From: Triticum aestivum
Taxonomy: Eukaryota; Streptophyta; Magnoliopsida; Poales; Poaceae
Direction of reading: 5' to 3'
Assembly (NCBI RefSeq): GCF_018294505.1
Contig: NC_057804.1
Span: 251,946,219-252,010,218 of the forward strand
Length of the DNA: 64,000 nucleotides
Each line of letters begins with the position of its first letter. Position 1 is the first letter of the stretch. Positions 32,930-44,159 of the stretch are shown one piece after another. The translations under genes were made by a program, and so were the position numbers. Below the pieces are notes generated by a model. The model had not been told where the DNA came from and did no database searches. It saw only the letters and a program-made list of their open reading frames with translations.

Positions 32930-33253
32930 CTGATGCATAGGAAGAGTAGTTGAATATACAAACGTTGTCGACAAATGGAACACGTAATACAAAAAAATGA
33001 TAGCATGATATAATTCACATACATGATGATTGGCTAAACAGCATGGCATTGCATAATTCACATATATAATGCCTTTGCAATAAGATAGCATTGTATAATT
33101 CACATATATAATGTCTTGCAACAAGATGGCAATGCATAATTCACATATATTGTAATTAGACACTGAACAGGTGGCATTCACACAAAGCATGTCTAAACTA
33201 ATCAAATGACATAGCAATGCGAGACACCATATGCATGATATGAGCAACATAAC

Positions 33254-33429
33254 CCTGCCAAGTTAGAGCATACACCTCGGGGGGGGGGGGCATAGGACTG
33301 GTCATCTGTCTCTGAATCCTCCTCTGAGGAGCTATCCGTAACCAGCCAGATATGTGCTTCGTCAGATAACATAGTCTGCTCTGAAGACCTTGTTTTCACT
33401 CCAGAATTTGCCATCACCATGTCAAATGG
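33254..33429 (-). CDS. CACTA 2 gene, duplicated acidic exon copy 2
   Basis: It reads PFDMVMANSGVKTRSSEQTM followed by SSSEEDSETDDQSY, matching copy 1, then a proline stretch caused by a 10-G run (33281-33290) whose length may shift the frame. The intron borders are also duplicated, so the unit copied was exon plus flanking intron. Confidence 0.45.
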
Positions 33430-33739
33430 CTGATGCACACGAAGAGCAGTTGAATGTACTAACATTGTTGACAAATGTAATATGTAACGAAAAAACAAGG
33501 ATGGCCTGATATAACTTACATATAAGATAACTGGCTAAGCAGGATGGCATTGCAAAATTCACATATATGATGTCTGGCTAAACAAGTTGGTGTTGCATAT
33601 TTCACATAAACGATGAATAAACTAAATAGATGTCATTCGCACAAAGGATTTCTAAACTAAGTAGATGACATATTTGATGTATAAAGTAAGCAATGCAAGA
33701 CACCATATGCATGATATAACCAACATCAGCATGCCAAGT

Positions 33740-33890
33740 TAGAGCGAAGACCTTAGGGGGTAAATAGGAGTTGTCTTCTCCTTCTGAATCCCCCTCAGAA
33801 CAGATATCTTCCTCTCGATTACAATCCGGAATGCGTGGAGGGGGGTTGCCTTTGCGCCTACCTTGGAGCGACGTCTGCATGAAATTTTAT
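33740..33890 (-). CDS. CACTA 2 gene, acidic exon copy 3 (diverged)
   Basis: It encodes REEDICSEGDSEGEDNSYLPP and KVFALTWH, aligning with the acidic tract and tail (DDQSYFSPEVYAQTWQ) of copies 1 and 2 but with a different, basic start (GRRKGNPPPRIPD). Borders are not certain. Confidence 0.35.
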
Positions 33891-34325
33891 TGCCATGCAA
33901 GGCTCGTCTCTTTTGCTCTACATGTTTAGTTCCATTGTTTACAATAACTGCCATGCATAGGAATAAAACATAGTGAGATTATGTAAGGAGTGCATGCAGA
34001 AATATAGAGTGATGGTAGCAACCTGTGGATAGACCCAAAACCAATAATAGCAGGCAGATAATGGCTTCAGTTAAAAAATATAGATAATGGCTTCTTTACT
34101 CTTTGTTTCCCACCCAACATGAAACTCATATTAAACACCGAAGATTAACCAGATAGTAGATAGATACTATTGATTGCGGCCCCGATATGTACCCCACAAC
34201 CATTTAAAAACTCAAGTTTGACCATTAGTTTGGAGTTGACTCAGAGTCTAATCGGTGAACAGGATGATAAAGTAGCATGTAATATTAAGCGATGCATAAC
34301 GTAAGCAGACACAAAAGAGTGTGAC

Positions 34326-34547
34326 CTCTCTTGTGGACCAGTGTAGTCCTCGAGGTCATGTGCTCGGTTGATGATGGTAATGCAGTTTTCATGGCTGACG
34401 GCGGCGGGGAAGAAGATATGAGGCGGCGAAAGACAGTCTGGAGGCTGGATCCCTGCTGCGATGGACCCTTCTGTCGTTGGAGCAGCTAAGTTGGGGTGGA
34501 CGATGGTGCAATAGGAGTGGGACAAACCACGCAAGGTTTTCTTTGAC
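34326..34547 (-). CDS. CACTA 2 gene, upstream exon (AAPTT type) copy 1
   Basis: It ends at a donor (caagag/gtcacactc). It contains VHPNLAAPTTEGSIAAGIQ and HIFFPAAVS, which align with QLTRAAPTTKPSITVEQYLG and KIFFPSFDS of the exon at 34964-35149. The two exons are therefore duplicates. Start border approximate. No known domain. Confidence 0.4.
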
Positions 34548-34571
34548 AACTATCTGTAAGAGAAGTAATTC

Positions 34572-34905
34572 TATAAGGGATCGTTTGAATTAGAGGATTC
34601 CAACAATGCAGGGATAGGAAATAGACATGAATAGGATAGGAATGCACGTGCAAAATAGAGAATTTAAAAACACAGGATTTTTGCCAATCTGGGTGTTTGA
34701 TTCACAACAATTGGGAGATCACATGATGCAAAGAAGCATGGTGAGATTAAGTCAAACCACAAGAAAATGTACGGTTATCATGCTATTATGCTACTATCTC
34801 TTAGTCTTGTGCTTCATGAATAGGAATTTGAATAGGAGGACAAGTGAAAATTAAAATTCCTACGTTTTTTCTTTCAAGGAGACACTAAAGGAACAAATCC
34901 GTGTG
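34572..34905. mobile_element. Possible MITE in an intron of the CACTA 2 gene
   Basis: The AT-rich segment has loosely inverted ends (aagggatcgtttg against ggatttgttcctttag on the other strand) and lies between two exon copies. No clear TSD. Weak call. Confidence 0.25.
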
Positions 34906-34963
34906 CTCAGAGGACAATATATATAACATGTAGAGTAAAAAAGTGATGCAACAAGTGTACAAC

Positions 34964-35149
34964 CTCTTTGGCAAAGCCATGTCGATCTCAGCCTGATTGG
35001 GTTGGCCGGTGAGGATGCTCCGGCTCACTTGGCTGTCGAAGGAGGGGAAGAAGATCTTAGGCATCTGGAGATGGAGCCCGAGGTACTGCTCCACTGTGAT
35101 GGAGGGTTTCGTCGTTGGAGCAGCTCTGGTGAGTTGTACGACACCGAGG
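34964..35149 (-). CDS. CACTA 2 gene, upstream exon (AAPTT type) copy 2
   Basis: Acceptor gcttcag at 35150 and donor ccaaagag/gttgtacac at 34963. It encodes LGVVQLTRAAPTTKPSITVE ... KIFFPSFDS ... DMALPKR. The donor context ccaaagag/gttgtac is repeated at the exon ending at 36151, another sign of segmental duplication within the gene. Confidence 0.45.
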
Positions 35150-35277
35150 CTGAAGCAGGACAACAGAGACAACGAATAACGTTAACCTGAGTGTAATTCT
35201 AATAGCATCTCCAATACATGACTTAAAATACATAACAACAAAGTGCTAGATGTAAAATACATCAGGCGCTCATCTCT

Positions 35278-35372
35278 GAACTTAACTGTCGAAACTGAAT
35301 TTAACTGTCGAAACTAAACTTAACTGTCAAAACTGAACTTAACTGTCGAAACTGAATTTTGCTGCCAAAACT
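35278..35372. repeat. Five copies of a 19-bp tandem repeat
   Basis: The unit gaacttaactgtcgaaact is repeated five times with few changes, the last copy being the most diverged. It lies directly left of the inverted-repeat element at 35394. Confidence 0.9.
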
Positions 35373-35393
35373 AAATGCACTAGCAAGGTGAGG

Positions 35394-35853
35394 CTACACG
35401 TCGGTCGACTGACTTTTTCATATCTGGTCAGTCGATTTTGCAGCCGTTGGATACGAAATCATGGGCCTGTGGTTCATCTTCAACCTCCACCCCCCTGAGC
35501 CGCTAGCAACCATCGGCCAAACAGCAGCCCCCCGCCGCCCGCGACCGGCGGTGCACCGCCCCGCCCGCCCCGAAAACACTCCCTACCGCCGATCAGCCGC
35601 CGCCCCCGCCATCCCACTAGCCCCCCCCCATGCCAAGCTTTTTCTCCGGGGATCCCCATGCCACCGCCCCGCCAATGCCTCGCCACCGCCGGTGACCACC
35701 GGCCCCACCCTGAACCCTAAGAGACATAGTGGGGTACCTCTTTGGCGAGCCCCCCTCCCTGATGCGCCTGGTTCTTCCTTCACCCCGGCGAGCCACCCCC
35801 CACCCCCTGAAAATCGACTTACCCAAAAGTCGATTCAATCGACTGAAGTGTAG
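35394..35853. mobile_element. 460-bp element with ~44-bp terminal inverted repeats and GC-rich core (MULE-type?)
   Basis: The left end ctacacgtcggtcgactgac and the right end, read on the other strand as ctacacttcagtcgattgaa, match through about 44 bp to gtcgatttt. The interior is very GC-rich with poly-C runs, unlike the AT-rich surroundings. Long TIRs around a GC-rich core suggest a Mutator-like non-autonomous element, perhaps a Pack-MULE with captured exon sequence. A clean 9-bp TSD was not found (ctaaat recurs near both ends). Confidence 0.55.
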
Positions 35854-35865
35854 CTAAATCAGAGT

Positions 35866-35995
35866 AGCATCGCAAGAAAGAGCAAGAGCGAGAGCAGCAG
35901 TGCGAGCAAGAGCAACAGCAAGAGCAGACCAGGCATCGGATCGAGAGCAAGAGCAGAGCAGCAGCGCGAGCAAGAGCTAAGGCAGCAGCAGCTCC
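35866..35995. repeat. AGAGCA-rich simple repeat
   Basis: Irregular repeats of agagcaagagcgagagcagc fill the segment, giving a Leu/Ala-rich or Ser/Cys-rich frame on the minus strand that is an artefact. It is a candidate intron segment of the CACTA 2 gene. Confidence 0.75.
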
Positions 35996-36150
35996 TACTG
36001 ATGTGGACGTCGCCGCCGACGGAGCGACGCCGTGGAGGAAGTGGCCGGTGACACCGCCGTGGATGGAGCCGCGCCGTGTCGGCTCGGGACAGAGCGCCGG
36101 CAGCACCGTAAGATCGAATGAAGAAGAAAATGCGGCGATTAGTGTACAAC

Positions 36151-36286
36151 CTCTTTGGTGGCACCGATTAGGCCGCATCTTCATCCGAGGAAGCGGTGAT
36201 GATGATGCTCTTCCGGTGGTGGAGGTGAAGACGACGGTGTGGGAATGAAGGTGGCGCGACGTTCCCCTCGTCTTTCGCGCGACCAA
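36151..36286 (-). CDS. CACTA 2 gene, candidate first coding exon
   Basis: From an ATG at 36286 the frame reads MVARKTRGTSRHLHSHTVVF ... MRPNRCHQR to a donor (caaagag/gttgtacac) shared with the exon at 34964-35149. It is basic, as expected of a DNA-binding N-terminus. In these frames it does not join 35149 in phase, so it may be a duplicate first exon or the start may be elsewhere. Confidence 0.35.
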
Positions 36287-36300
36287 TCATGTGTGCTGCC

Positions 36301-37139
36301 CCCACGCCACAACAAAATCTTCCATACAAAATCAATCAGGGGAGCGCATGCTCGTGCCATTGAACTTTCACGCGACCTGAAGGTTGGTGTTAGCCACGGG
36401 TGAATGATGGACTGGCTCGGCTCGTGCGGCTTGCCCCAAAGGTACGAGGAGCTCTCCCAGAGAGGTAGGACGAGGTAGGACCTAGGATGCGGCCGGGGCT
36501 CCGGGAGCAGGAGGCGTGCATCGTCAAGGAGGCAAGGCGGTCATCATCGATGGGGGCTGCTTGCACGGGATGGACGCCGATTATCAGCTCGTCCATGCTA
36601 CCCCCACCACGCGTTCGGTGGGCATGGAAATTTGGTGCATGCTTGCCGTCGGGAACAAACGAAACCGGAAGGAGGCCAGCCCCAGGTGGAGCACAAGGGC
36701 TGAGCATCACGTGAGATGCGGCGGAAGCTGCCGATCTTGTCCGGGTTCAGCGACCGCAGAGTGAGAACGGGCACCGTGGATCAGAGGGATGTGGTCATGG
36801 CTGCGGAGGAAACCCTCGTGTTCTAGTGTGGGGAAGCAATCCCAATGATAGGTGAGTTTGGGCTGCTTACGGAAACGTCAGGCCCAGCCAAAGGACGAAA
36901 CTTACTCTTTGTTGCCCACTTACGTACTGTAGGTTGATTACCTAAAAACATAGGAACTTTTATGCAAAAAAGCCGACGAAGTACGACCAGAAGCAGTAAG
37001 TGCTTTATTATCAGGGAAAGATCTGGGGATGTTCGTGTGCCCGAGCGGTTCAGGTTCGGGGCAGTTTCAGACACACGTGAGGGGGTCTGAGAGAGGTCGA
37101 CAAAGACAAAGAGGCCCGACAAAGGTCAACGGAGACAAA
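36301..37139. other. Unassigned GC-rich then mixed sequence
   Basis: Short frames exist on both strands but none resembles a known protein. A gttctagtgtgg at about 36822 faintly recalls a CACTA end but does not match the TIR of CACTA 2. Nothing further can be supported. Confidence 0.3.
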
Positions 37140-37293
37140 GGGATAAGCTGCAACCACGAACAACTACGAGTTTTATGAAAACATGCAGATGCAATGCACA
37201 TGATGACATGATGAAATGCATCAAGAAAAAATAATTAAAGCGGCTACAACAAAAATATGGAAGGCGTCTGGAGCGTTGGTCTTGGGTTATTAC
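37140..37293 (-). repeat. Short LTR-start fragment related to the LARD LTR
   Basis: On the minus strand it begins TGTAATAACCCAAGACCAAC and continues ggcgtttcc-like through CGCCTTCCATATTTTTGTTG. This parallels the LARD LTR start (TGTAACGCCCCAAGACCGAT ... GCCTTCCATTTATTTTTCGT). Only about 150 bp remain, next to the F-box fragment. Confidence 0.5.
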
Positions 37294-37309
37294 AAGTTCC
37301 TTCGTCTTT

Positions 37310-38277
37310 AGGTGATGGATGGGTTGAGTAGTCTCCATATTGTGTCGACAAATGTCCATACGATTTATATGCTTTGCTGGTACCGCAATAGGCAATCAGT
37401 TGAAGTGTTTCAATATCTGGTCATTGAGAATGCCCTTTCCTTGAGAGATTGTTTGTACTTGATAAAGAAGGTTCACTAAAGATCAGTGTCATTGACGCAC
37501 CGAAATTGACAATGTTGGGCTATTTGTGTGCAGAATTCTCCGAACTTGTGACTAGATCCATATCCGTTCACGTACACCAGTCTTCTTCTTCTCCTTCTTC
37601 TTATTGTACATCACATTTGATCTAACTTTTTTGATCTATATTTTGCTATCATCCCACAAATTGAAGATCTTGGCAGTACAATCTATCGGCCACAATATGA
37701 TGAAGTTGTTATTCCTTAGATGCTTTTCGTGTACGGAGAAGCTATAGATGGAGGTGATCTCCTTCCCTATTAATTGTTAGCCACAACCGAGTTCAATTTG
37801 TTTTTACTTTTACCCATGATTCGATGAAAAATGTATTAAGATTTCTAAAGGAAACTTGGAGGATTTCAATACATATATTTTTTGAGAAGTTAATCATGAA
37901 TGATTGAAGATGGTATGTCACTTTATTCGTGTATTTTAGGAATCCTACAAATCAAAGAGGCCTGTAGTGTTCAAAATTGCATCTAGGCACTAATATGTTG
38001 TCTTCGTTTGCAGGTACAAGAAGGCCCAAAAGTGGAAAATGTGGCGCAATATAACAATCCCATTGAATACCTTGATCTTCATCTCATAGAAATTACTTTG
38101 AACGAGTACCAAGGCGCTACACCAGAGATTAAATTCGCCAGGTTCTTTGTTCAGAAAGAAAGTGTGCTCAAGGTAATGGGGTTTGTCGTATATTTAGTGC
38201 GCACAAGTGAATGGTTTGCTAATCAGCACATGCGTCTACAACTGAATGGAAAAGACTCTGTAGAAGCTGAAATTTAG
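37310..38277 (+). pseudogene. F-box/FBD protein gene fragment, frameshifted
   Basis: Three blocks match the C-terminal half of plant F-box/LRR/FBD proteins. Block 1 (37310-37600): DGLSSLHIVSTNVHTIYMLC and, after a one-base shift near 37430, LDKEGSLKISVIDAPKLTML. Block 2 (37640-37725): KILAVQSIGHN then FLRCFSCTEKL and a stop where Tyr is usual. Block 3: an exon from 38011 (acceptor tttgcag) to TAG 38277 encoding the FBD core NPIEYLDLHLIEITLNEYQG and FARFFVQKESVLKVMGF. FBD proteins are usually SCF ubiquitin-ligase substrate receptors. The F-box and most leucine-rich repeats are missing, cut on the left by an LTR fragment. A pseudogene or a transposon-carried fragment. Confidence 0.7.
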
Positions 38278-39244
38278 TTTGGAACTTCATATGATAGATT
38301 ATTCAAAAGTCAGCGTATCAAGCCAATATTTGACTTCTCAGTGGCTATTTCTTTTGCAGAAATATTGCATGAATTTGATTTCTAATAACAATTTGAACCT
38401 TGTAATCGTGGAATTTGGGCCTTGTAATGTTGGAATTTGAACCTTTTAATAATTCTGGTATCTGTGATTCAATGTTTGAAATGGCATTGTGTTCTTTTTT
38501 CTTTGAAATGTCATGATGTTATACATGTGGAGTACTGTCCGACTAGGATCCAAGTGGACACCGTCCGCATGACCTAGGATTGAGATGATCCAAAAGGAAA
38601 AGTTGCTCGTTTGTACGAAACGAACTTTCTTGTTGACCACCTATGGACTTCAAGACATTTTAGATTAGCTCATACATAATGCAATATATTTCTATGTGAT
38701 CATATTTTCCCGTTCAGGTTCTCATAGTTCACTACAATGAGAGCACACACGGAAAAATAATCAATGGATTATGATAAGAGCATCCAAACCCTAAACCCTA
38801 AAAATTATAATGTTGTTATGTGTGTAGTCACTTATGTAATCAGATGTTTAATTTGGTTAAACAATCTTGTTGTTATAAGTATATACTACATAATTAGATG
38901 TGCTAAGTATGTTGTTGTTCTGTACATAGAGCATAGATGTTGTGCAGACTATGCAAATCACATCACATACGGCTTAAACTATGGAACCCATCGGTGATGA
39001 TTTCATCAATCGCTAACAATCTTTACCCGCAACCATTTCCCCACAACACACACAACTTATTAGAAGAAATCCTTTGTGTTATTATTGGTCTTCCCACACA
39101 ATTCTTGTTACTCACATGTTTGCCGAGTATCACACACATCTTGTTAAGACGAATCGCTTGTGTTGTTTTCTCTCATCACAAACAGTTCATCCGAGTGGCC
39201 TGTATGCCGCCTATCGCAAGCACCTTGATCTATGTTAACCATTT
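38278..39244. other. AT-rich unassigned sequence
   Basis: It includes the natural 3' flank of the F-box fragment, then a block from about 38936 with cacacacaacttattagaag that looks repetitive. Short frames do not match known proteins. Two telomere-like heptamers at about 38787 are too few to matter. Confidence 0.3.
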
Positions 39245-40791
39245 TGATGTCGGCTTGAACTATGTCGGTATTTCCCCAAAGAGGAAGGGATGGTGCAGCA
39301 CATCAACTATAGGTATTTCCCTCGGTCATGATACCAAGTTTATCGAACCAGTAGGAGAACCACGCAACACCACATAAACAACTCCTGCGCATAAAGAACA
39401 AATACTTGCAACGAGACATGTTAAATGGATTGTCAGTCCCTTTCGGGTAACAGTGCTAGAAATTGGCACGTGGACTGGAGAAAGTTGTAATAGATTGAAT
39501 AAATAGATCGCGAATAAAAGAAAGTGTAGCAAAGTATTTTTGTGTTTTTGGATTAATAGATCTGAAAATAAAAGAAAATAAAAATAGATCTCGAAGGCAA
39601 ATATAATAAAGAAGAGACCCCGGGGCCGTATATTTCACAAGTAGCTTCTCTCGAGAAAAATAACATACAATAGGTAAAGAAATTACTGCTGGGAAATTGA
39701 TAGAACTTCAAATAATCATGACGATATACAGGCAATGATCATTATATAGACATCACATCCAAGATTAGTAGACCGACTCTTGCCTGCATCTACTACTATT
39801 ACTCCAGCGCGCATCTAGTGTATTAAGTTCATGGAAAAAAGGAATAATGCAATAAGAACGATGACATGATGTTGACAAGACCTATTTATGTAGAAATAGA
39901 CCCCATCTTGTTATCCTTAATGGCAATGATACATACGTGTCGGTTCCCCTTGTGTCACTGGGATCAAGCACCGTAAGATTGAACCCATCAAAAAGCACCT
40001 CTTTCCATGGAAAGAAAAATCGATCTAGTTGGCCTAACTAAACCAAAAATTCGAAGAAGAAATACGAGGCTATAAGTAATCATGCATATAAGAGATCAAA
40101 AGACTGAAATAACTTTCATGGAGAAAAACATAAATCTGATCATAAACTCAAAGTTCATGGGATCCGAACAAACACACCGCCAAAAGAGTTACATCAATTA
40201 GATCTCCAAGAGACCATTGTATAGAGAATCAAAAGAGAGAGAGTAAGCCATCTAGCTACTAACTACACACCCGTAGGTCTACAGTGAACTACTCACGCAT
40301 CATCGGAGAGGCACCAATGAGGATGATGAACCCCTCTGTGATGGTGTCTAGATTGGATCTGTGGTTTCTGGAACTTGCGATGGCTGGAATAGATTTTTGT
40401 CAACTCCTATAGGGTTTCTGGAACATCGGGGGTATTTATAGAACAAAGAGGCGGTGTGAGAGGTGGCTAAGGTGCGCACAGCCCACCTGGGCAAGCCTGG
40501 GACCCCAGGAGCGCCCTAATGGGTTGTGCTCCCCTCGGAGCCTCTCTTAGGTACTTTCTTCTGGTCCGGAAAAAATCACCAAAAGGTTTCGTTGAGTTTG
40601 GACTCCATTTGGTATTGATTTCTCGTGAAGTAAAAAACAAGGAAAAGATAGCAACTGGCCCTGGGCACTATGTCAATAGGTTAGTCCCAAAAATGATATG
40701 AAGTTTCTATAAAATGATTGTAAAACATCCAAGAATGATAATATAACAACATGGAACAATAAAAAATTATAGATACGTTGGAGATGTATCA
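39245..40791 (-). repeat. Gypsy LTR A (1547 bp)
   Basis: Minus strand TGATACATCTCCAACGTATC to GCCGACATCA. It aligns over its whole length with LTR C. The PPT (aattaagcttggggatgt) precedes it. The left flank (cattt) has no matching partner in the window. Confidence 0.85.
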
Positions 40792-43425
40792 ACATCCCCA
40801 AGCTTAATTCCTGCTCGTCCTCGAGTAGGTAAATTATAAAAAAAGAATTTTTGATGTGGAATGCTGCCTAACATGTTCATCACATATTATTTTCTTTATA
40901 GCATGTACATTTGGACTTTTATATGGTTCAAAGCAATAGTCTAGTTTTGACATGAAGATTTCAATACTCAAGAATATCAACAAGCAACCATGTCTTTCAA
41001 AATATCAACACTAAAGCAAGTTATCCCTAGCCCATTATGCTCAATCATTGATCCATTCATGAAACACACTCGCATATTAGCTACACAAAATGTTCACGTA
41101 CGATCATAATGCCCCTTAGTTGGTGTTGTGTAAGAGAAGATGGAGACTCAAGTAAAAATAAAAATTGCATAAGTAAAAGAAAGGACCTTCGCAGAGGGAA
41201 TTAGGGATTTGTAGAGGTGCCAGAGCTCAAAGAGAAAAAACATAGAGATAAAAACATTTTGGGTGGCATGCTTTTCCCGTCAATGAAAACGATTGAGTAG
41301 TTCCCAATACTTTCCATGCTAGATATATCATAGGAGGTTCCCAAATAGAAAATAAAGTTTGTTCCTTTTTCCACCATACTTTCACATTCCATGGCTAACT
41401 GAATCCACGGGTAGCGTCCATACCAACACTTTCAAAGGAATTTATAATTTGACAACATAAAGTAAATTCATTTTTCATTTCGGGACTGGGAATCCCTAAT
41501 ACCTTTCCGTACTCTCGTGCAATGACTACTAAATAAACACTCATCTTGAGAATAACACATCTAGCATGGAAAAATATTAACCACCCCCTACCGTTTCATG
41601 AGCGGTATGAGCACATGAAAGAGAAATTTATTTTCAAATTTAGAGATGGCACATACAAATTTGTTTAGAACGACAAAAGAATACTACATATAGGTAGGTA
41701 TAGTGGACTCATATGGCAAAACTGGGTTTAAGGATTTTGTATGCACAAGTAGTGATCATACTTAGTGCAAATGAAGGCTAGCAAAAGATTGGGAAGCATC
41801 CAACCAAGAAACAAAAAATCTCGTAAGCAAGCATTAAGCATAACTAACACCGAATAATGCACCACAAGTAGGATATAATTTCATTGCATAATTATTGACT
41901 TTCGTGCTTGCATAGGGAATCACAAACCTTAACACCAATATTCTTCCTAAAGCATAATTACTCATCGAAATGACTCACATATTATATCAACATATCGCAA
42001 AACTATTACAAGGAATCAAGTTTATTTTGCCCAATGATCTTCATAAAAGTTTTTATTATATCCCTCTTGAATATCTATCACTTTCGGACTAATTTCATAT
42101 GTTGCTTTTGATAGCTCAAACAAATCAAAGTGAAAAACATGAGCATAAACTTTTCTTCTCTCAAAATAATTTAAGTGAAGAAGAGAAAATTTCTTAATTT
42201 TTTTACTAACTCTCAAATAAATCTTAGTGAAGCATGAGAGCATTTCTTCAAAAATAATAAAGCACACCATGCTAAAAAATATATAAGTGGAGCACTAGAG
42301 CAATTCCAAAGCTCAAAAAGATTTAACTGAAGCATAAAGAGCAATTCTAACAAGTCATAGCATAATTTTGGCTCCCTCAAATAGGTGTGTCTGGCAAGGA
42401 TAGATGACTTAAAACAAAAAGCAAAAAAAGCAAAGTCTCATATCATACAAGACGCTCCAAGCAAAACTGAGGATATGTGATGAATAAAAATATAGCTCCA
42501 AGTAAAATACCGATGGTCGTTAGAAGAAAGAGGGGATGCCACTCGGGGCATACCCAAGCTTAGTTGTTTGCTTCTCTTTTAGATAATAGCTTGGGATGCC
42601 ATTGGGCATCCCCAAGCTTAGGCTCTTCTTACTCCTTATTCCTTCATCCATCATGATCTCGACCAAAACTTGAAAACTTCAATCACACAAAACTCAGCAA
42701 AACCTTCATGAGATCCGTTAGTATAACAAAGCAAATCACTACTATAACTACTATTGCAAACTCATTCATATTTTATTTTTGCATTATATCTACTGTATTC
42801 CAACTTTGCTATGGCTTATACCCTCCAATACAAACCATAGATTCATCAGAATGAGCACAAAACGCAAAGAAAACAGAATTTGTCAAAAATAGAATAGTCT
42901 GTAGTAATCAGGAACCTTCTTATACTTATGTAACTCCAAAAATTCTGAAAAATTAGGACAATGTGGGAAATCTGTATATCAATCGTGTGTGAAAAATTCA
43001 GAGAAAACAAATCAAGTTTCTATGATTTATGAAAATTATTTTTCTGAGCACAAAAGTTTCTGTTTTTTAACAAGATCAAATCAACTATCACCCAAGATGA
43101 TCCCAAAGGCTTTGCTTGGTACAAACACTAACTAAAACAGAAAATACACAATCATAACAGTAGCATAATTGTGCAAACACTCAAGAATAGGAAGAAAAAT
43201 ACAAAAACAAATTTTATTCATTGGGTTGCCTCCCAACAAGTGTTATCATTTTATGCCCCTAGCTAGGCATAATGCGAAGGATCTTAGTGTTGTCATCTTT
43301 GTTTCTAGATCCATAAGATGCCCTCATGATTGATTCATATGGTGGCTTAATTCTAGTTCTAGAGAAGTGTTCCATACCCTTCGTTAGTGGAAATTGAAAT
43401 TTAATATTGCCTTCTTTCATATAAA
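40792..43425 (-). other. Non-coding 3' internal region, Gypsy unit A
   Basis: 2.6 kb of AT-rich sequence between the protease frame and the PPT, where an autonomous Gypsy would encode RT, RNase H and integrase. No such motif is visible in any frame. The same type of sequence lies at 49199-51730. Two phrases resembling the PPT (tgggcatccccaagctta) recur at 42545-42620. Confidence 0.7.
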
Positions 43426-43875
43426 TCACGACACCAATAGTACGTAAAATGGTCTACCAAGAATAATTGGACTAGACGGATTGCAATCAATATCAAGAAA
43501 AATAAAATCTATGCGCACATAGTCACTATTTGCAAGAATAAGAATATCATTATTTCTTCCCATAGGCTTTTTAATAGTAGAATCGGCCAAGTGCAAATTT
43601 AAAGAACATTCTTCAATATCGGTAAGACCAAGCACATCACATAAAGATTTCAGAATTGTAGAAACACTAGCACCCAAGTCACATAAGGAAAAACACTCAT
43701 AATTTTTAATCTTGACTTTGATAGTAGGTTCCCATTCATCATGTAATGTTCTAGGAATTGAAACCTCTAATTCCAACTTTTCTTCTAAAGCTTTCCTCAT
43801 AGCATCAACGATATGTTTAGTAAAAGCTTTATTTTGTTGATAAGCATGGGGTGAATTTATCATGCATTGCAACAA
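43426..43875 (-). pseudogene. Aspartic protease domain, Gypsy unit A
   Basis: The 149-codon frame contains the retropepsin active-site region as CDLGAS (residues 65-70), DLGA replacing the common DTGA/DSGA, and the later ILGRPF motif. The DLGAS form is frequent in non-autonomous plant Gypsy Gag-protease proteins as I recall. It follows the Gag frame on the same strand but the linker is broken. Confidence 0.7.
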
Positions 43876-44159
43876 AGATATACAATCTATTAAAGAGAAA
43901 TTATCATAATTAAAGTCTTTCTAATCCAAAAGAGTGGGCACATCACTAGTTAAAGTTTTGACCTCTCCAAACCCACTTTTATCAATTTTCTCAACAAGAT
44001 TTTCGCCTTCCAAATTATCGGGATGCCTTCTAGCTAAAGTTGACTCTTATCCAGTCCCTTTATCATCAATTTTAATCTTACTAAACAAGGAATCAATAGA
44101 GGAAACACCAATAATTTTAGGATCTTGATCAATTTTATGAAACCAATTACTAGAAAACA

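Larger units (their letters stand above)
20934..36300 (-). mobile_element. CACTA transposon 2 (right end not resolved)
   Basis: The left end reads CCCTACAAGAAAAATACACT, a CACTACAAG terminus with one substitution, preceded by act (candidate TSD 20931-20933). The first 900 bp match the end of CACTA 1 in inverted orientation. After the nested Gypsy element the subterminal zone resumes at 30265, followed by a minus-strand gene, so the left end is the 3' end of the element. No matching TGTAGTG end was found to the right. The limit given is the end of the last gene exon and is only approximate. Confidence 0.65.

Noticed and set aside
36516..36764. KAVIIDGG motif recalling homocysteine methyltransferase N-termini
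   Set aside because: Only about eight residues agree and the rest of the frame does not follow the family.
36822..36830. Possible right end of CACTA 2 (tctagtg)
   Set aside because: The adjacent sequence does not match the TIR at 20934, so the end was left unresolved.
38787..38803. Telomere-like aaccctaaaccctaaa
   Set aside because: Two heptamers only; expected by chance in AT-rich plant DNA and no further repeats nearby.
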